Origin: Glycomyces fuscus
GTDB lineage: Bacteria; Actinomycetota; Actinomycetes; Streptosporangiales; Streptosporangiaceae
Assembly: GCA_002529455.1 (NCBI GenBank)
Contig: NYMS01000054.1
Span: forward strand, 1-64,000
Length of the DNA: 64,000 nt
Direction: 5' to 3'
How positions within the stretch are numbered: position 1 is the first letter of the stretch; each line of letters starts with the position of its first letter. Positions 16,082-24,357 of this stretch are shown piece after piece. A model generated the notes under the pieces. That model searched no databases and was not told where the DNA came from. It saw only the letters and a program-made list of their open reading frames with translations. The translations under genes were made by a program, and so were the position numbers.

Positions 16082-17923
16082 TCACCTGTCCGACTCCGGG
16101 ACCGCCAGCGGGTTGTCCACCAGGCCGTGCATGACGTCGAACTCGGCGTCGCGTTCGGCGCGCTCGTGGAACCCGCCGCCCATGAGCTGCTCGCGGTTGA
16201 GGGCGACCCGGCCCACCTTCGGGGCGAGCAGGTCGAACCAGGCGAAGCGCTCGGACAGCTCGGGGAAGCGCGCGTGGTAGGCCAGCACCTGTTCGCGGGC
16301 CAGCGCCCACAACCGCTCGCCGGGCACGCCGAGCTGGCGTTCGACGATGTCGGCGAGGAAGCGCAGGTGTCCGGCGCAGATCGCCGAGAGCACCGAGTGC
16401 GCCAGCTCCTCGGGCCGCCAGCGGTGCAGCACGTCGCGCACGTGGTCGGGGAGCTCGGCGTACTCGGGCAGGTCGAAGGGCAGCAGCTCCACGTCCGAGC
16501 CGAAGTCCTTCAGCGCGATGCGCACGGGCCGCTCGTCCTCGTCGAAGACGAGCACGACGTTCTCCCCGTGCGGGGTGAAGGAGGCCCCGTAGCGGTACAG
16601 GTAGTGCAGCACCGGCGGGAACAGGGCCCCCACGAAGCAGCGCAGCCACTCCTGCGCCTCCAGCCCCGAGCGCTCCACCAGTTCGGTGACCAGCGCGCGC
16701 CCGTCGGCGCCCTCCAGCAGCAGGCAGGCCATGGTGCGGGCGCGCTCGCCCGGGGCCAGGTGGTGGTGGATCGGCTCGCGCCAGATGGTGCCCAGCAGCT
16801 CGTGGTAGCGGTAGGGGGCCCGCGGCATCCGGTCGAAGACCGGGTGCGGGACGGTGGCCGAGGCCCGCTCGGCGAGCATCACCACCCCCGTCCCGGCGAG
16901 GAAGGGGTCGCGTTCGGCCAGGTCGCGCAGCCAGGCGCTGGTGTGCGGGGCGCACCCGGTCTGGGTGCCCGACAGCCCCCGCCACACCAGGGTGTTGCGG
17001 ATCATCAGGGGCACCTTGACGTTGAGCCTTCCGGGCCGGTCCAGGTTCATCAGGGTGCGGATGGACTGGAAGGGCCGGTAGCGGTCGCGGCTGAGCCCCA
17101 GGCGCACCACCCGCCCCAGGGCGATCTCGGAGGCGAACAGCGGGGCGACGACCTCGTCCCACTGGAAGGGGTGCACCGGCAGCCACAGGTAGGCGGCGGG
17201 GTCGCCGCCGCGCTCGCGGATCCGCTCGGCGAAGTCCGCGCGCTGGTCGGCGTCCAGCTCCCCGGCCAGCAGGTCCTCGCGTTCGGTTCCGGCCATGGAC
17301 TGGAAGCGTCCCAGGTCGGTGTGGACCGCGATCCACACCAGCGGGAAGGCGCCGCGCGCCTCGGGGGTGTAGCGGGCCGCGTCGGCGGCGGAGAAGCCCA
17401 GGCGGCCCTTGTTGACGAAGATGCAGGGGTGGCCGGTCTGGTAGCCCTCCAGGTCCTCGTAGGGCAGGTCGGCCAGGGCGGCGGCGCCCGGGGCGGCGGC
17501 CGTCAGGCGGGCGTCGGCGGCGTGCGTGGCCAGCAGGTCGCGGACCACCTCGGCCAGGGAGTCGCCGGGCAGGCCGACGGTCTCCTGGGCGTCGGTGACG
17601 AACAGGGTGGGGTCCCAGGCGGGTTCGCGGCCCCGGTCGTCGGTGCGGGTGAGGGAGTCGGGGTCCACGTGCCAGGAGCCGAACCCGCCCCGGCGGGCGG
17701 TGAAGGCGTAGGAGACGCCGCCGTCCGCGTCCAGGGTCCAGGAGCCGTCGGGCCCGGGCCGGGGGACGACCATCTCCTCGTAGGCCATCTCGCCGACCAT
17801 GTGGGCGAGCAGGCGCCGCCCGGCCCGCTGCCAGACGTCGGGGTCGGTGGTGGTGGCGCCGGGTTCGTCGTGGGCGGTGTGGGCGGCGGGTCCGGTGTGC
17901 CGTCCGTGCGCGGTCTCAGTCAT
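16082..17923 (-). CDS. NIS siderophore synthetase, IucA/IucC family (first copy)
   Basis: This 613-residue IucA/IucC protein has the same motif order as its neighbour: HPCIFVNKGRLGFS, LPVHPFQWDEVV, QSIRTLMNL, FTPHGENVVLVFDE and KDFGSDVELLPF. It would catalyse one ATP-dependent amide-forming step of siderophore assembly in the cytoplasm. ATG 17923 follows AGAGGA at 8-nt spacing. The gene sits 65 nt after the hydroxylase gene in the operon. Which of the two copies uses citrate first cannot be read from the sequence. Confidence 0.94.
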   Translation of the reverse strand: MTETAHGRHTGPAAHTAHDEPGATTTDPDVWQRAGRRLLAHMVGEMAYEEMVVPRPGPDGSWTLDADGGVSYAFTARRGGFGSWHVDPDSLTRTDDRGREPAWDPTLFVTDAQETVGLPGDSLAEVVRDLLATHAADARLTAAAPGAAALADLPYEDLEGYQTGHPCIFVNKGRLGFSAADAARYTPEARGAFPLVWIAVHTDLGRFQSMAGTEREDLLAGELDADQRADFAERIRERGGDPAAYLWLPVHPFQWDEVVAPLFASEIALGRVVRLGLSRDRYRPFQSIRTLMNLDRPGRLNVKVPLMIRNTLVWRGLSGTQTGCAPHTSAWLRDLAERDPFLAGTGVVMLAERASATVPHPVFDRMPRAPYRYHELLGTIWREPIHHHLAPGERARTMACLLLEGADGRALVTELVERSGLEAQEWLRCFVGALFPPVLHYLYRYGASFTPHGENVVLVFDEDERPVRIALKDFGSDVELLPFDLPEYAELPDHVRDVLHRWRPEELAHSVLSAICAGHLRFLADIVERQLGVPGERLWALAREQVLAYHARFPELSERFAWFDLLAPKVGRVALNREQLMGGGFHERAERDAEFDVMHGLVDNPLAVPESDR

Positions 17924-17988
17924 GCTGTGCGTCCTCTTGTCCGGTGCGCGGTCGTGGTCCGTGGTGCGGGCGGGCGCTCCCGGGGCCC

Positions 17989-19299
17989 TCACCCCGTCTC
18001 CCCGGACGGCGCGCCGAAGGACGTGAAGGCCGTCCGCGCGGGGAGCCGGTGCACGGTGCGTCCGGTGATGCTGTTGAGGATGGTGGCCGCCCGCCAGGCG
18101 CCCAGTCCCAGGTCGGGGGAGCCGACCCCGTGGGTGTGCAGTTCGGCGTTCTGCACGTGGATGGGCGCGGTCAGCTCCGGGTCGGCGGCCAGGCGCAGGT
18201 CCTCACCGACCACCGGCCGCCCCCGGTCGTCGGTGTGCAGCAGCCCGGCCACCGGCGCCAGGAAGTCGGGCGAGCGCTGGGCGTAGCCGGAGGCGGCGAC
18301 GACCGCCTCGGTGCGCACGGTGAACTCCCGGTCCTGCTCGCGGTGGCGGAAGTCCAGCGCGAACCCGTCCCCCTCGGCCCTGGCCCCCACCAGTTCGCAG
18401 TGCGCGCGCAGCGAGGCGCCCACCGGGGCCCCGGCGATGCCGCGTTCGTAGAGCACGTCGTGGATCTCGGCCATGGTGTCGGCGCTGATGCCCTTGTACA
18501 GCTGCCACTGCGCGGGCACCACGCGGTCCTTCACCTCCTGGGGCAGGGCGTGGAAGTAGCGGGTGTAGTCCGGGGTGAAGTGCTCCAGGCCCAGCTTGGA
18601 GTACTCCATCGGGGCGAACGCGGGGGAGCGGGTCAGCCAGCGCACCTCGGTGCCGCGGTGCCCGGGGGAGCGCAGCAGGTCCAGGAACACCTCGGCGCCG
18701 GACTGCCCCGAACCGAGCACGGTCACGTCGCGCAGCCCGGCCAGGCCGGGGGCGCGGTCCAGGTAGTCGGCGGCGTGCAGGACGCGCTCGCCCTCCAGGG
18801 CGGCCAGGGCCTCGGGCAGCACCGGTTCGGTGCCGATGCCCACCACCAGGGCCCGGCCGCGCACGGAGGCGGTGGAGCCCGCGGCGTCGGTGTACTCCAC
18901 GGTGAACACGCCGTCGTCGTGGTGCACCGCCGTGGCGCGGGCGTCGAAGCGGCACGAGTCCAGCCGGTGGGCGACCCAGCGGCAGTAGTCGTCGTACTCG
19001 CGGCGGGGCACGTGGAAGTGCTCGGAGAAGTAGAACGGGAACAGGCGGTCGTGCTCGCGCAGGTAGGACAGGAACGACCAGCGGCTGGTGGGGTCGACCA
19101 GGCTGACCAGGTCGGCCAGGAAGGGCACCTGGAGGCGGGCGCCCTCCAGCAGCAGGCCCGGGTGCCAGGAGAAGGAGGGGCGCGACTCCAGGAAGCGGGC
19201 GCTGAGCCCGGGGACGCCGTCGGCCAGCGCGGCCAGGGCCAGGTTGAACGGGCCCAGGCCCACGCCCACCAGGTCGTGGATCCGGTCGGGTCTGGTCAA
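17989..19299 (-). CDS. Amine/lysine N6-hydroxylase (IucD/DesB-like flavoprotein)
   Basis: This 436-residue flavin N-monooxygenase hydroxylates a free amino group (lysine, ornithine or a derived diamine) using FAD, NADPH and O2 to supply the hydroxamate iron ligand. The FAD fold is at the N-terminus (VGVGLGPFNLALAALA), followed by the substrate-side W-H-P-G segment, the NADPH fold in the middle (VLGSGQSGAEVFLDLL) and the late VAASGYAQRSPDF motif. The start is a TTG at 19299 that overlaps the decarboxylase stop by 4 nt and is preceded by GAGGAG. In this context the substrate is probably the decarboxylation product, as for DesB with cadaverine. Confidence 0.92.
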   Translation of the reverse strand: MTRPDRIHDLVGVGLGPFNLALAALADGVPGLSARFLESRPSFSWHPGLLLEGARLQVPFLADLVSLVDPTSRWSFLSYLREHDRLFPFYFSEHFHVPRREYDDYCRWVAHRLDSCRFDARATAVHHDDGVFTVEYTDAAGSTASVRGRALVVGIGTEPVLPEALAALEGERVLHAADYLDRAPGLAGLRDVTVLGSGQSGAEVFLDLLRSPGHRGTEVRWLTRSPAFAPMEYSKLGLEHFTPDYTRYFHALPQEVKDRVVPAQWQLYKGISADTMAEIHDVLYERGIAGAPVGASLRAHCELVGARAEGDGFALDFRHREQDREFTVRTEAVVAASGYAQRSPDFLAPVAGLLHTDDRGRPVVGEDLRLAADPELTAPIHVQNAELHTHGVGSPDLGLGAWRAATILNSITGRTVHRLPARTAFTSFGAPSGETG

Positions 19300-20840
19300 C
19301 GGGACTCCTCCAGGGCGGCGGCCTCGGCGTCGCCCGCGGCGACGACCTCGGCGAGCAGGGACGCGGTGTCCTCGGGGGTGGTGTCGGGGTTGAGCAGGGT
19401 GAGCTTGAGCCACACGCGGCCGTCGATCCGGGTGCGCCCGACCACCGCCCTGCCCTCCTCCAGCAGGCGCCGGCGCAGGCGGGCGTTGACGGTGTCGCTG
19501 TGCGCTCCGGCGTCGTAGCGGAACACGACGGTGGTCAGCGAGGGCGAGGCGGCCAGCACCAGGCGCGGAGCGGCGAGGACGTGGGAGGCGGTGCGCAGGG
19601 CCAGGTCGCGGCAGGCGTCGACCAGGCGGCCCAGGCCGTCCACGCCGAGGGCGCGCAGGGTGACGGCGATCTTGAACACGTCGGCCCGGCGGGTGGTGCG
19701 CACCGAGTAGCCGAGCAGGCTGGGGTAGCCGGCCTCCTCGTCGTCGGTCGGGTTGAGGTAGTCCACCGAACGCGAGAGCGGAGCGAACAGGGCGCGTTCG
19801 CGGGTGAGCAGGATTCCGGCCGCCACGGGCTGCCAGCCGAGTTTGTGCAGGTCCAGGCTGACCGAGTCGGCCCGCTCCAGGCCGGCGAGGAGCCCGCGCA
19901 GGCGCCGGGAGAACAGCAGGCCGCCCCCGTAGGCGGCGTCCACGTGCAGCCACACGCCGAACTCGCGGGTGATGCGCGCGATGGCGCCCAGCGGGTCGAT
20001 ACCGCCCAGGTCGGTGGTCCCGGCGGTGGCCACGACCGCGACCGGGAGGTCGCCCTCGGCGCGCAGGCGCAGCAGGGTCTCGCGCAGCGCCGCCGGGCGC
20101 ATCCGGTGCTGGGAGTCCACGTCCACGGTGACCACGGAGTCCTCGCCCAGACCCAGCAGGGCGGCGGAGCGCTGGACGGAGAAGTGCGCGACCCTCCCGC
20201 ACAGGACGCGCGGGCGCGCGCCGTCCGCGGCCCGCGCCACGCCCAGGCGTCCGGCGTCGCCCAGGACGTGGTCGCGCGCCAGCAGCAGGGCGGTGAGGTT
20301 GGACTCGGTGCCGCCGGAGGTGGCCACCCCGCCCGCGCTCCGGCCGTGGTAGCCGACCAGCTCGGCGAGCTCGGCCACGACCTGGGTCTCCATGGCGGTG
20401 GCGGCGGGCGCCTGGTCCCAGGAGTCCAGGGACTGGTTGAGGACCGAGGCGACGGTGTCGGCCGCCACCGCCACGGCCAGCGGCGGGCAGTGCAGGTGGG
20501 CGGCGCAGTGCGGGTGCGCGGGGTCGGCGGCGCCCGCGGTGAGCACCCGGGTCAGGCGGACCAGCACGTCCTGCGCGGTGGCGTCGGCCGCGCCGAGCGC
20601 CGCGCGGACCGCGTCGGCGACCTGGCGCGGTGTGCGCGCCGGGAGCGGGCCGCCGCGCTCCCCGGCGGCTTCGGCCAGGGCCCGGGTCGCGGCCTCGACC
20701 AGGGCCGCGACCCTGGCGGGTCCGCCGGGAGACCCCGCCAGACCGTCGGCGGGCGCGGGCGCCGCGCCGGCGGCGAGGGGGGGTGACGCGGTGGAGGGGA
20801 AGGCCCCGGTGACCGGGTCGACGCTCTGGGTGATGGGCAT
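19296..20840 (-). CDS. Group II PLP decarboxylase, diamine-forming (DesA/RhbB-like)
   Basis: This 514-residue, fold-type I, PLP-dependent amino acid decarboxylase has the family landmarks: HPHCAAHLHCPP near the front, GGVATSGGTESNLTALLLARD, HVDAAYGGGLLFS, and the PLP lysine K333 in LDLHKLGWQP. Such enzymes in siderophore clusters make cadaverine from lysine (DesA) or diaminopropane from diaminobutyrate (RhbB). No diaminobutyrate aminotransferase is nearby, which favours lysine or ornithine, but the substrate is not proved. An AGGAG site lies 10 nt before ATG 20840. The first 50 residues are low-complexity Ala/Pro. Confidence 0.9.
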   Translation of the reverse strand: MPITQSVDPVTGAFPSTASPPLAAGAAPAPADGLAGSPGGPARVAALVEAATRALAEAAGERGGPLPARTPRQVADAVRAALGAADATAQDVLVRLTRVLTAGAADPAHPHCAAHLHCPPLAVAVAADTVASVLNQSLDSWDQAPAATAMETQVVAELAELVGYHGRSAGGVATSGGTESNLTALLLARDHVLGDAGRLGVARAADGARPRVLCGRVAHFSVQRSAALLGLGEDSVVTVDVDSQHRMRPAALRETLLRLRAEGDLPVAVVATAGTTDLGGIDPLGAIARITREFGVWLHVDAAYGGGLLFSRRLRGLLAGLERADSVSLDLHKLGWQPVAAGILLTRERALFAPLSRSVDYLNPTDDEEAGYPSLLGYSVRTTRRADVFKIAVTLRALGVDGLGRLVDACRDLALRTASHVLAAPRLVLAASPSLTTVVFRYDAGAHSDTVNARLRRRLLEEGRAVVGRTRIDGRVWLKLTLLNPDTTPEDTASLLAEVVAAGDAEAAALEESR

Positions 20841-20943
20841 GGAGGTGGGGCTCCTGTGGTTCCGAGACGGATCGGGTCGTGGCGGATCAGGGGCGTCGGC
20901 CGGTCGGCGGGGCGTGGGTGCTGGCCGGTGGTGGCCTGCGGCG

Positions 20944-21513
20944 TCAGCCGGTCAACGGCATGACCAGGCAGTGGTGTCTGCGCCAGTCCGGGTGCGGCGC
21001 GAGGCCGCCCACGTGCCGCCAGCCGTTGCGCAGGAAGATGTCCAGCGCATGGGTGTTGGTCTCCGCCACCAGCGCGGCGGCGCGCTCCTCCCGGCGGTCG
21101 CTGAGCAGGAGGGGGAGCGCGCGCTCCACCAGCCCGGTCCCGCGGAAGGGGGTGTGGATCAGCGCCTCGCACAGGGCGAAGGTCCGTCCCGGGCGCTCGA
21201 CGGCGACGTCCCCCTCCTCCCCCGGCAGCGGCACGAACCCGTTCCACCAGCCGGTGGTCGGAGCCAGCGTGTAGCCGTAGGCGAACCCGGCCAGCTCCCC
21301 GTCCACGCGGCAGGCGGTGAGGCGGAAACCCGGGCGGGCCGCGCTGAAGGCCAGGCGCTCGGCGAAGGGCGGCCGGCTGTGGTCGGGCAGGTGCAGGGCG
21401 CCGGCGTACACCGCCTCGTAGGCGTCGACCCAGTCCGAGGGGTCGGCCAGCACGTCGGGGCCGGTGAGGTTGTCGATGCGCCATGTGGCGGCGGTCGGCG
21501 CGGGCACGGGCAC
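20944..21513 (-). CDS. GNAT acyltransferase, first gene of siderophore operon
   Basis: This 189-residue protein has the GNAT fold: EALIHTPFRGTGLVERALPL carries the acetyl-CoA-binding R-G-x-G-like loop, followed by ETNTHALDIFLRNGWRHVGG. It opens the iron-regulated operon, so a likely task is to acylate the hydroxylated diamine. The usual acyltransferases for that step (IucB, RhbD, DesC) belong to a larger, different acetyltransferase family that is not seen here. The GTG start at 21513 has AAGGA at 8-nt spacing. The function is inferred from position only. Confidence 0.8.
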   Translation of the reverse strand: MPVPAPTAATWRIDNLTGPDVLADPSDWVDAYEAVYAGALHLPDHSRPPFAERLAFSAARPGFRLTACRVDGELAGFAYGYTLAPTTGWWNGFVPLPGEEGDVAVERPGRTFALCEALIHTPFRGTGLVERALPLLLSDRREERAAALVAETNTHALDIFLRNGWRHVGGLAPHPDWRRHHCLVMPLTG

Positions 21514-21593
21514 GGCGGAATCCTTCGGCTAGGAGGGCACGGCGGGGGAGGGCACGCGGGGAGCGTGCGGGGGACGACACGTCGGAGCCGCAT

Positions 21594-21624
21594 TAATTAG
21601 GACAGGCTTACCTAAGCTTGTCAA
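21594..21624 (-). promoter_or_regulatory. Iron-regulated promoter of the siderophore operon
   Basis: On the minus strand a consensus -35 TTGACA (21624-21619) is followed, 17 nt on, by CCTAAT (21601-21596); TAATTA at 19-nt spacing is an alternative -10. The spacer contains the iron box. The -35 overlaps the stop codon of the SbnH-like gene. Confidence 0.7.
21597..21615. promoter_or_regulatory. IdeR/DmdR iron box
   Basis: TTAGGACAGGCTTACCTAA matches 16 of 19 positions of the IdeR/DmdR consensus TTAGGTTAGGCTAACCTAA. It lies between the -35 and -10 elements, so Fe2+-loaded repressor would block the promoter. Confidence 0.88.
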
Positions 21625-22934
21625 GGAGTGCAGGTGGGTGACCCGGCGCACAGGCTGTCCACGGTCGCCCTGGGGGCGGCCGGGTGCGCCAGGAACGCGG
21701 GCATCGCGAACTCGTGCCCGTAGGCGCCCGCGTTGGGGAAGACCAGCACGTCGCCGGCCCGCAGGGAACCCACGCGCACGTCCCGGGCCAGCACGTCCTC
21801 CGGGGTGCACAGCTCCCCGCACACCGTCACCGACTCCTCGCCCACCCCGGGCCGCGGCATCCCCTCAGGCCACAGGTCGCCCTCCAGCACCGCGAAGTTG
21901 TGCCGGATCTCCCAGGACGTGGGCAGCTGGAAGTGGTTGATCCCGCCGCGCACCACCGCGAAGCAGCCTCCGTAGGCCGACTTCACGTCGGTCACCCGGG
22001 TCGCGTACCAGCCCGCGGGGGCGGCGATCCAGCGCCCCGGCTCGAACACGACCTCCACCCCCGGGTCGGGCAGTTCCGCCAGGGCGGAGCCCAGCCGCTC
22101 CAGGTCGAAACCGGGCCCGCCCTCGAAGGGCACCCCCAGGCCGCCGCCCACGTCCACCAGGCGCAGGTCCACCCCGTGCTCGTCCGCGGTCCGCCGGGAC
22201 CACTCCAGGCACCAGCGCACGTAGCGCGCGTGGGCTTCGGCGTCGGTGTTCCCGCTGACCGCGTGCACGTGGAAGCCCGCCAGGTCCACGCCCGGCAGGG
22301 CCAGGGCCGTGCGGACGGCCTCGTCGACCAAAGGTTCGGGGACGCCGAAGGGGCCGGGCGTGCCGCCCATCACCAGCGCCCCGCTCACCGGCACGCGTTC
22401 GGGGTTGACCCTCAGGGCGACCGTCAGCACCGTGCCCGCCGCGCACGCCGCGGCCGAGATCCGGTGCAGCTCCAGGACGCTCTCGGCGTTGACGACCACG
22501 GAGGAGACGGGGGCGGCGCCCGGGCCGCTGTCCAGGCCGGCGGCCAGCCGGGCCAGGCCCGCCAGCATCTCGGGTGTCTTGCCCGGTCCGCTGACCGCGA
22601 TCCTCCCCCCGCCCCCGGGGCCCTTCCCGCGCAGGCGCAACGCGGCCGCCGCGGAGCGGGCCTCCCGCAGCGAGGCCGCCTCGAACCCGTCCACGGCCTC
22701 GGCCAGGTGGGCGAGCACCGGCTCGAAGCCGTTGGCCTTGACGGCGAAGTACACCCGCGCCCACCCGGGCAGGGCTTCGCGCAGCGTCCGGGCGCGGTCC
22801 GCGGCCAGCGAGGGGTCGTAGACGTAGCCCGCGCCGCTGTCGGAGGCCAGGGCCAGCGCCGCCTCGCGCACCGGTGCGGGTATCCGTTCGGCGGTCAGGG
22901 CCGGGGTGTTCTCGAAGGAGCGGGGCGGTTCCAT
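21621..22934 (-). CDS. SbnH-like type III PLP decarboxylase
   Basis: This 437-residue enzyme has an alanine-racemase-like TIM barrel plus beta domain. PLP lysine K66 is in VYFAVKANGF. Further signatures are GPGKTPEM, GFHVHAVSGN, DVGGGLGVPF, FEPGRWIAAPAGWY, RGGINHFQLPTSW, CGELCTPEDVLARD and NAGAYGHEFAMP. Several of these run closely parallel to Staphylococcus SbnH, which decarboxylates a citryl-diaminopropionate intermediate of staphyloferrin B, as opposed to diaminopimelate decarboxylase. ATG 22934 has GGAGG. It lies 222 nt after the binding-protein gene on the same strand and abuts the siderophore promoter. The exact substrate is unknown. Confidence 0.85.
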   Translation of the reverse strand: MEPPRSFENTPALTAERIPAPVREAALALASDSGAGYVYDPSLAADRARTLREALPGWARVYFAVKANGFEPVLAHLAEAVDGFEAASLREARSAAAALRLRGKGPGGGGRIAVSGPGKTPEMLAGLARLAAGLDSGPGAAPVSSVVVNAESVLELHRISAAACAAGTVLTVALRVNPERVPVSGALVMGGTPGPFGVPEPLVDEAVRTALALPGVDLAGFHVHAVSGNTDAEAHARYVRWCLEWSRRTADEHGVDLRLVDVGGGLGVPFEGGPGFDLERLGSALAELPDPGVEVVFEPGRWIAAPAGWYATRVTDVKSAYGGCFAVVRGGINHFQLPTSWEIRHNFAVLEGDLWPEGMPRPGVGEESVTVCGELCTPEDVLARDVRVGSLRAGDVLVFPNAGAYGHEFAMPAFLAHPAAPRATVDSLCAGSPTCTP

Positions 22935-23156
22935 GGGCGTTCCCTCCGCACGGTGCGGTCGTGGTGGTGCGAACACGCCGTGTGCGCGGCACACGGCGGG
23001 GTTCCGTTCTTCTGGTTCGGTCCGCCCGGCCGCGGGACCGCTCGGCCGGGGCTCGTCTCCGGGCCGGGGCCGGGGTCGGGAAGGGCGGGGCCCGGCCGCG
23101 GCGGCGGGGGAGGGGGAGACACCGCCCCCTCCCGCGTACCCGGCCTCCGGCGCCGC

Positions 23157-24176
23157 CTACCGCTGCGGGTCCACCTCGAAGATCTCCGCCACGTCGTCCA
23201 GCACCGCGTGCGCCGAGATCAGGCCCACGCCCGACATCCAGTAGGCGTCGTCCACGTCCGTCTTCTCGCCCTCCAGCTCGCCCCACAGCGGGTTCGCGGT
23301 GTAGCGCTCCTTGTCCTCGTCCACCACGCCGGCGCCGTCGTCGTACGTGGCCACCAGGATCTGGTCGGCCTCCAGGTCCAGCAGGCGCTCGGGGCTGTGG
23401 TAGGTCGCGATCTCCTCGGTCTCGGTGTCGGTCCCCTCTCCGGCGGGCAGCCCGAGGTCGTCCATGATCACGCCGATGTAGGAGTTGCGGCTGTACAGGC
23501 GCACGCCGTCCGCGTCACCGGCGAAGCGCACCACCGACACCGTGGGCGGCTCCCCGTCCGACGACGCGGCGATCTCCTCGCCGATGGCGGCGGCGCGCTC
23601 CTCGTACTCGGCCAGGAGGCGCTTGCCCTCCTCGGTCGCGCCCATCGCCTCCGCCGCGAGGAGGAGGTTCTCCTTCCAGGTCGCGCCGGTGGTCTCCGAC
23701 ATCACCGTGGGGGCGACCTCCGTCAGCTGCTCGTAGCCGTCGCCGTGGCGGACCTCGGCCGACAGGATCAGGTCCGGCTCGGTCTGCGCGACCAGCTCCG
23801 GGCTGATCTCCCACAGCAGGCCCACCGACTCGGCCCCCTCGGCGCTGCCGGCGTTCCAGTCGCTCTCCAGCAGGTACTCCGGAAGGGCGTCCTGGCCCTC
23901 GGCGATCTGGGTGAAGCCGACCACGTTCCCGCCCAGGGCCAGGGTGGCGTCCACGTAGGTGAAGTCCAGCGGCAGCACCCGCTCGGGGGCGCCGGGGATC
24001 TCGGTCTCGCCCATGGCGTGCTCGACGGTGAGGGGGAAGCCCTCCGCCGTCTCCTGTCCGGCCTCGGAGGAGGGGGCCTCCTCGGGCCCGCCCGCACCGC
24101 AGGCGGTCACCAGGGCCATGGACGCGGCGAGGGTCAGGGGTAGACCCGCGCGGCGCAGGAAGGGGAGAGTGGTCAT
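23157..24176 (-). CDS. Ferric-siderophore ABC substrate-binding lipoprotein
   Basis: This 339-residue periplasmic-type binding protein (FecB/FhuD class III, two lobes joined by a long helix) is tethered by a lipid. The signal sequence runs to the lipobox VTAC, with cysteine near residue 27. Characteristic segments are PERVLPLDFTYVDATLALGG, SPELVAQTEPDLIL and DDLGLPAGEG. ATG 24176 follows GGGAG. It diverges from the permease operon, with iron boxes between them, so it is probably induced in iron starvation and delivers the locus's own siderophore. Confidence 0.93.
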   Translation of the reverse strand: MTTLPFLRRAGLPLTLAASMALVTACGAGGPEEAPSSEAGQETAEGFPLTVEHAMGETEIPGAPERVLPLDFTYVDATLALGGNVVGFTQIAEGQDALPEYLLESDWNAGSAEGAESVGLLWEISPELVAQTEPDLILSAEVRHGDGYEQLTEVAPTVMSETTGATWKENLLLAAEAMGATEEGKRLLAEYEERAAAIGEEIAASSDGEPPTVSVVRFAGDADGVRLYSRNSYIGVIMDDLGLPAGEGTDTETEEIATYHSPERLLDLEADQILVATYDDGAGVVDEDKERYTANPLWGELEGEKTDVDDAYWMSGVGLISAHAVLDDVAEIFEVDPQR

Positions 24177-24298
24177 CGTGGGGCTCCCGGTCGATGAGGT
24201 GAAACAGGGGAAATACGTTCTGCGAACACGAGGACGGCACACATCACCAGGGGATGTGACGTCTCAGGTCGAGACGTGGCAAACTTAGGGTATCTAGG

Positions 24299-24337
24299 TG
24301 TGGCTAGGCAAACCTAACTTAGGTTGGCCTGGCCTTT
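24299..24337. promoter_or_regulatory. Overlapping iron boxes in divergent transport promoter
   Basis: TGTGGCTAGGCAAACCTAA (24299-24317) matches 15 of 19 IdeR/DmdR positions. One base later TTAGGTTGGCCTGGCCTTT (24319-24337) matches 13 of 19 and keeps a perfect TTAGGTT half-site. Together they place AACCTAA and TTAGGTT back to back around 24318. Confidence 0.8.
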
Positions 24338-24357
24338 CGTTATGACGGGGAGACCGG

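Noticed and set aside
12712..21513. Plain desferrioxamine (desABCD) cluster
   Set aside because: Two NIS synthetases, a GNAT in place of DesC, an extra GS-like ligase and the nearby SbnH-like enzyme do not fit the four-gene des plan.
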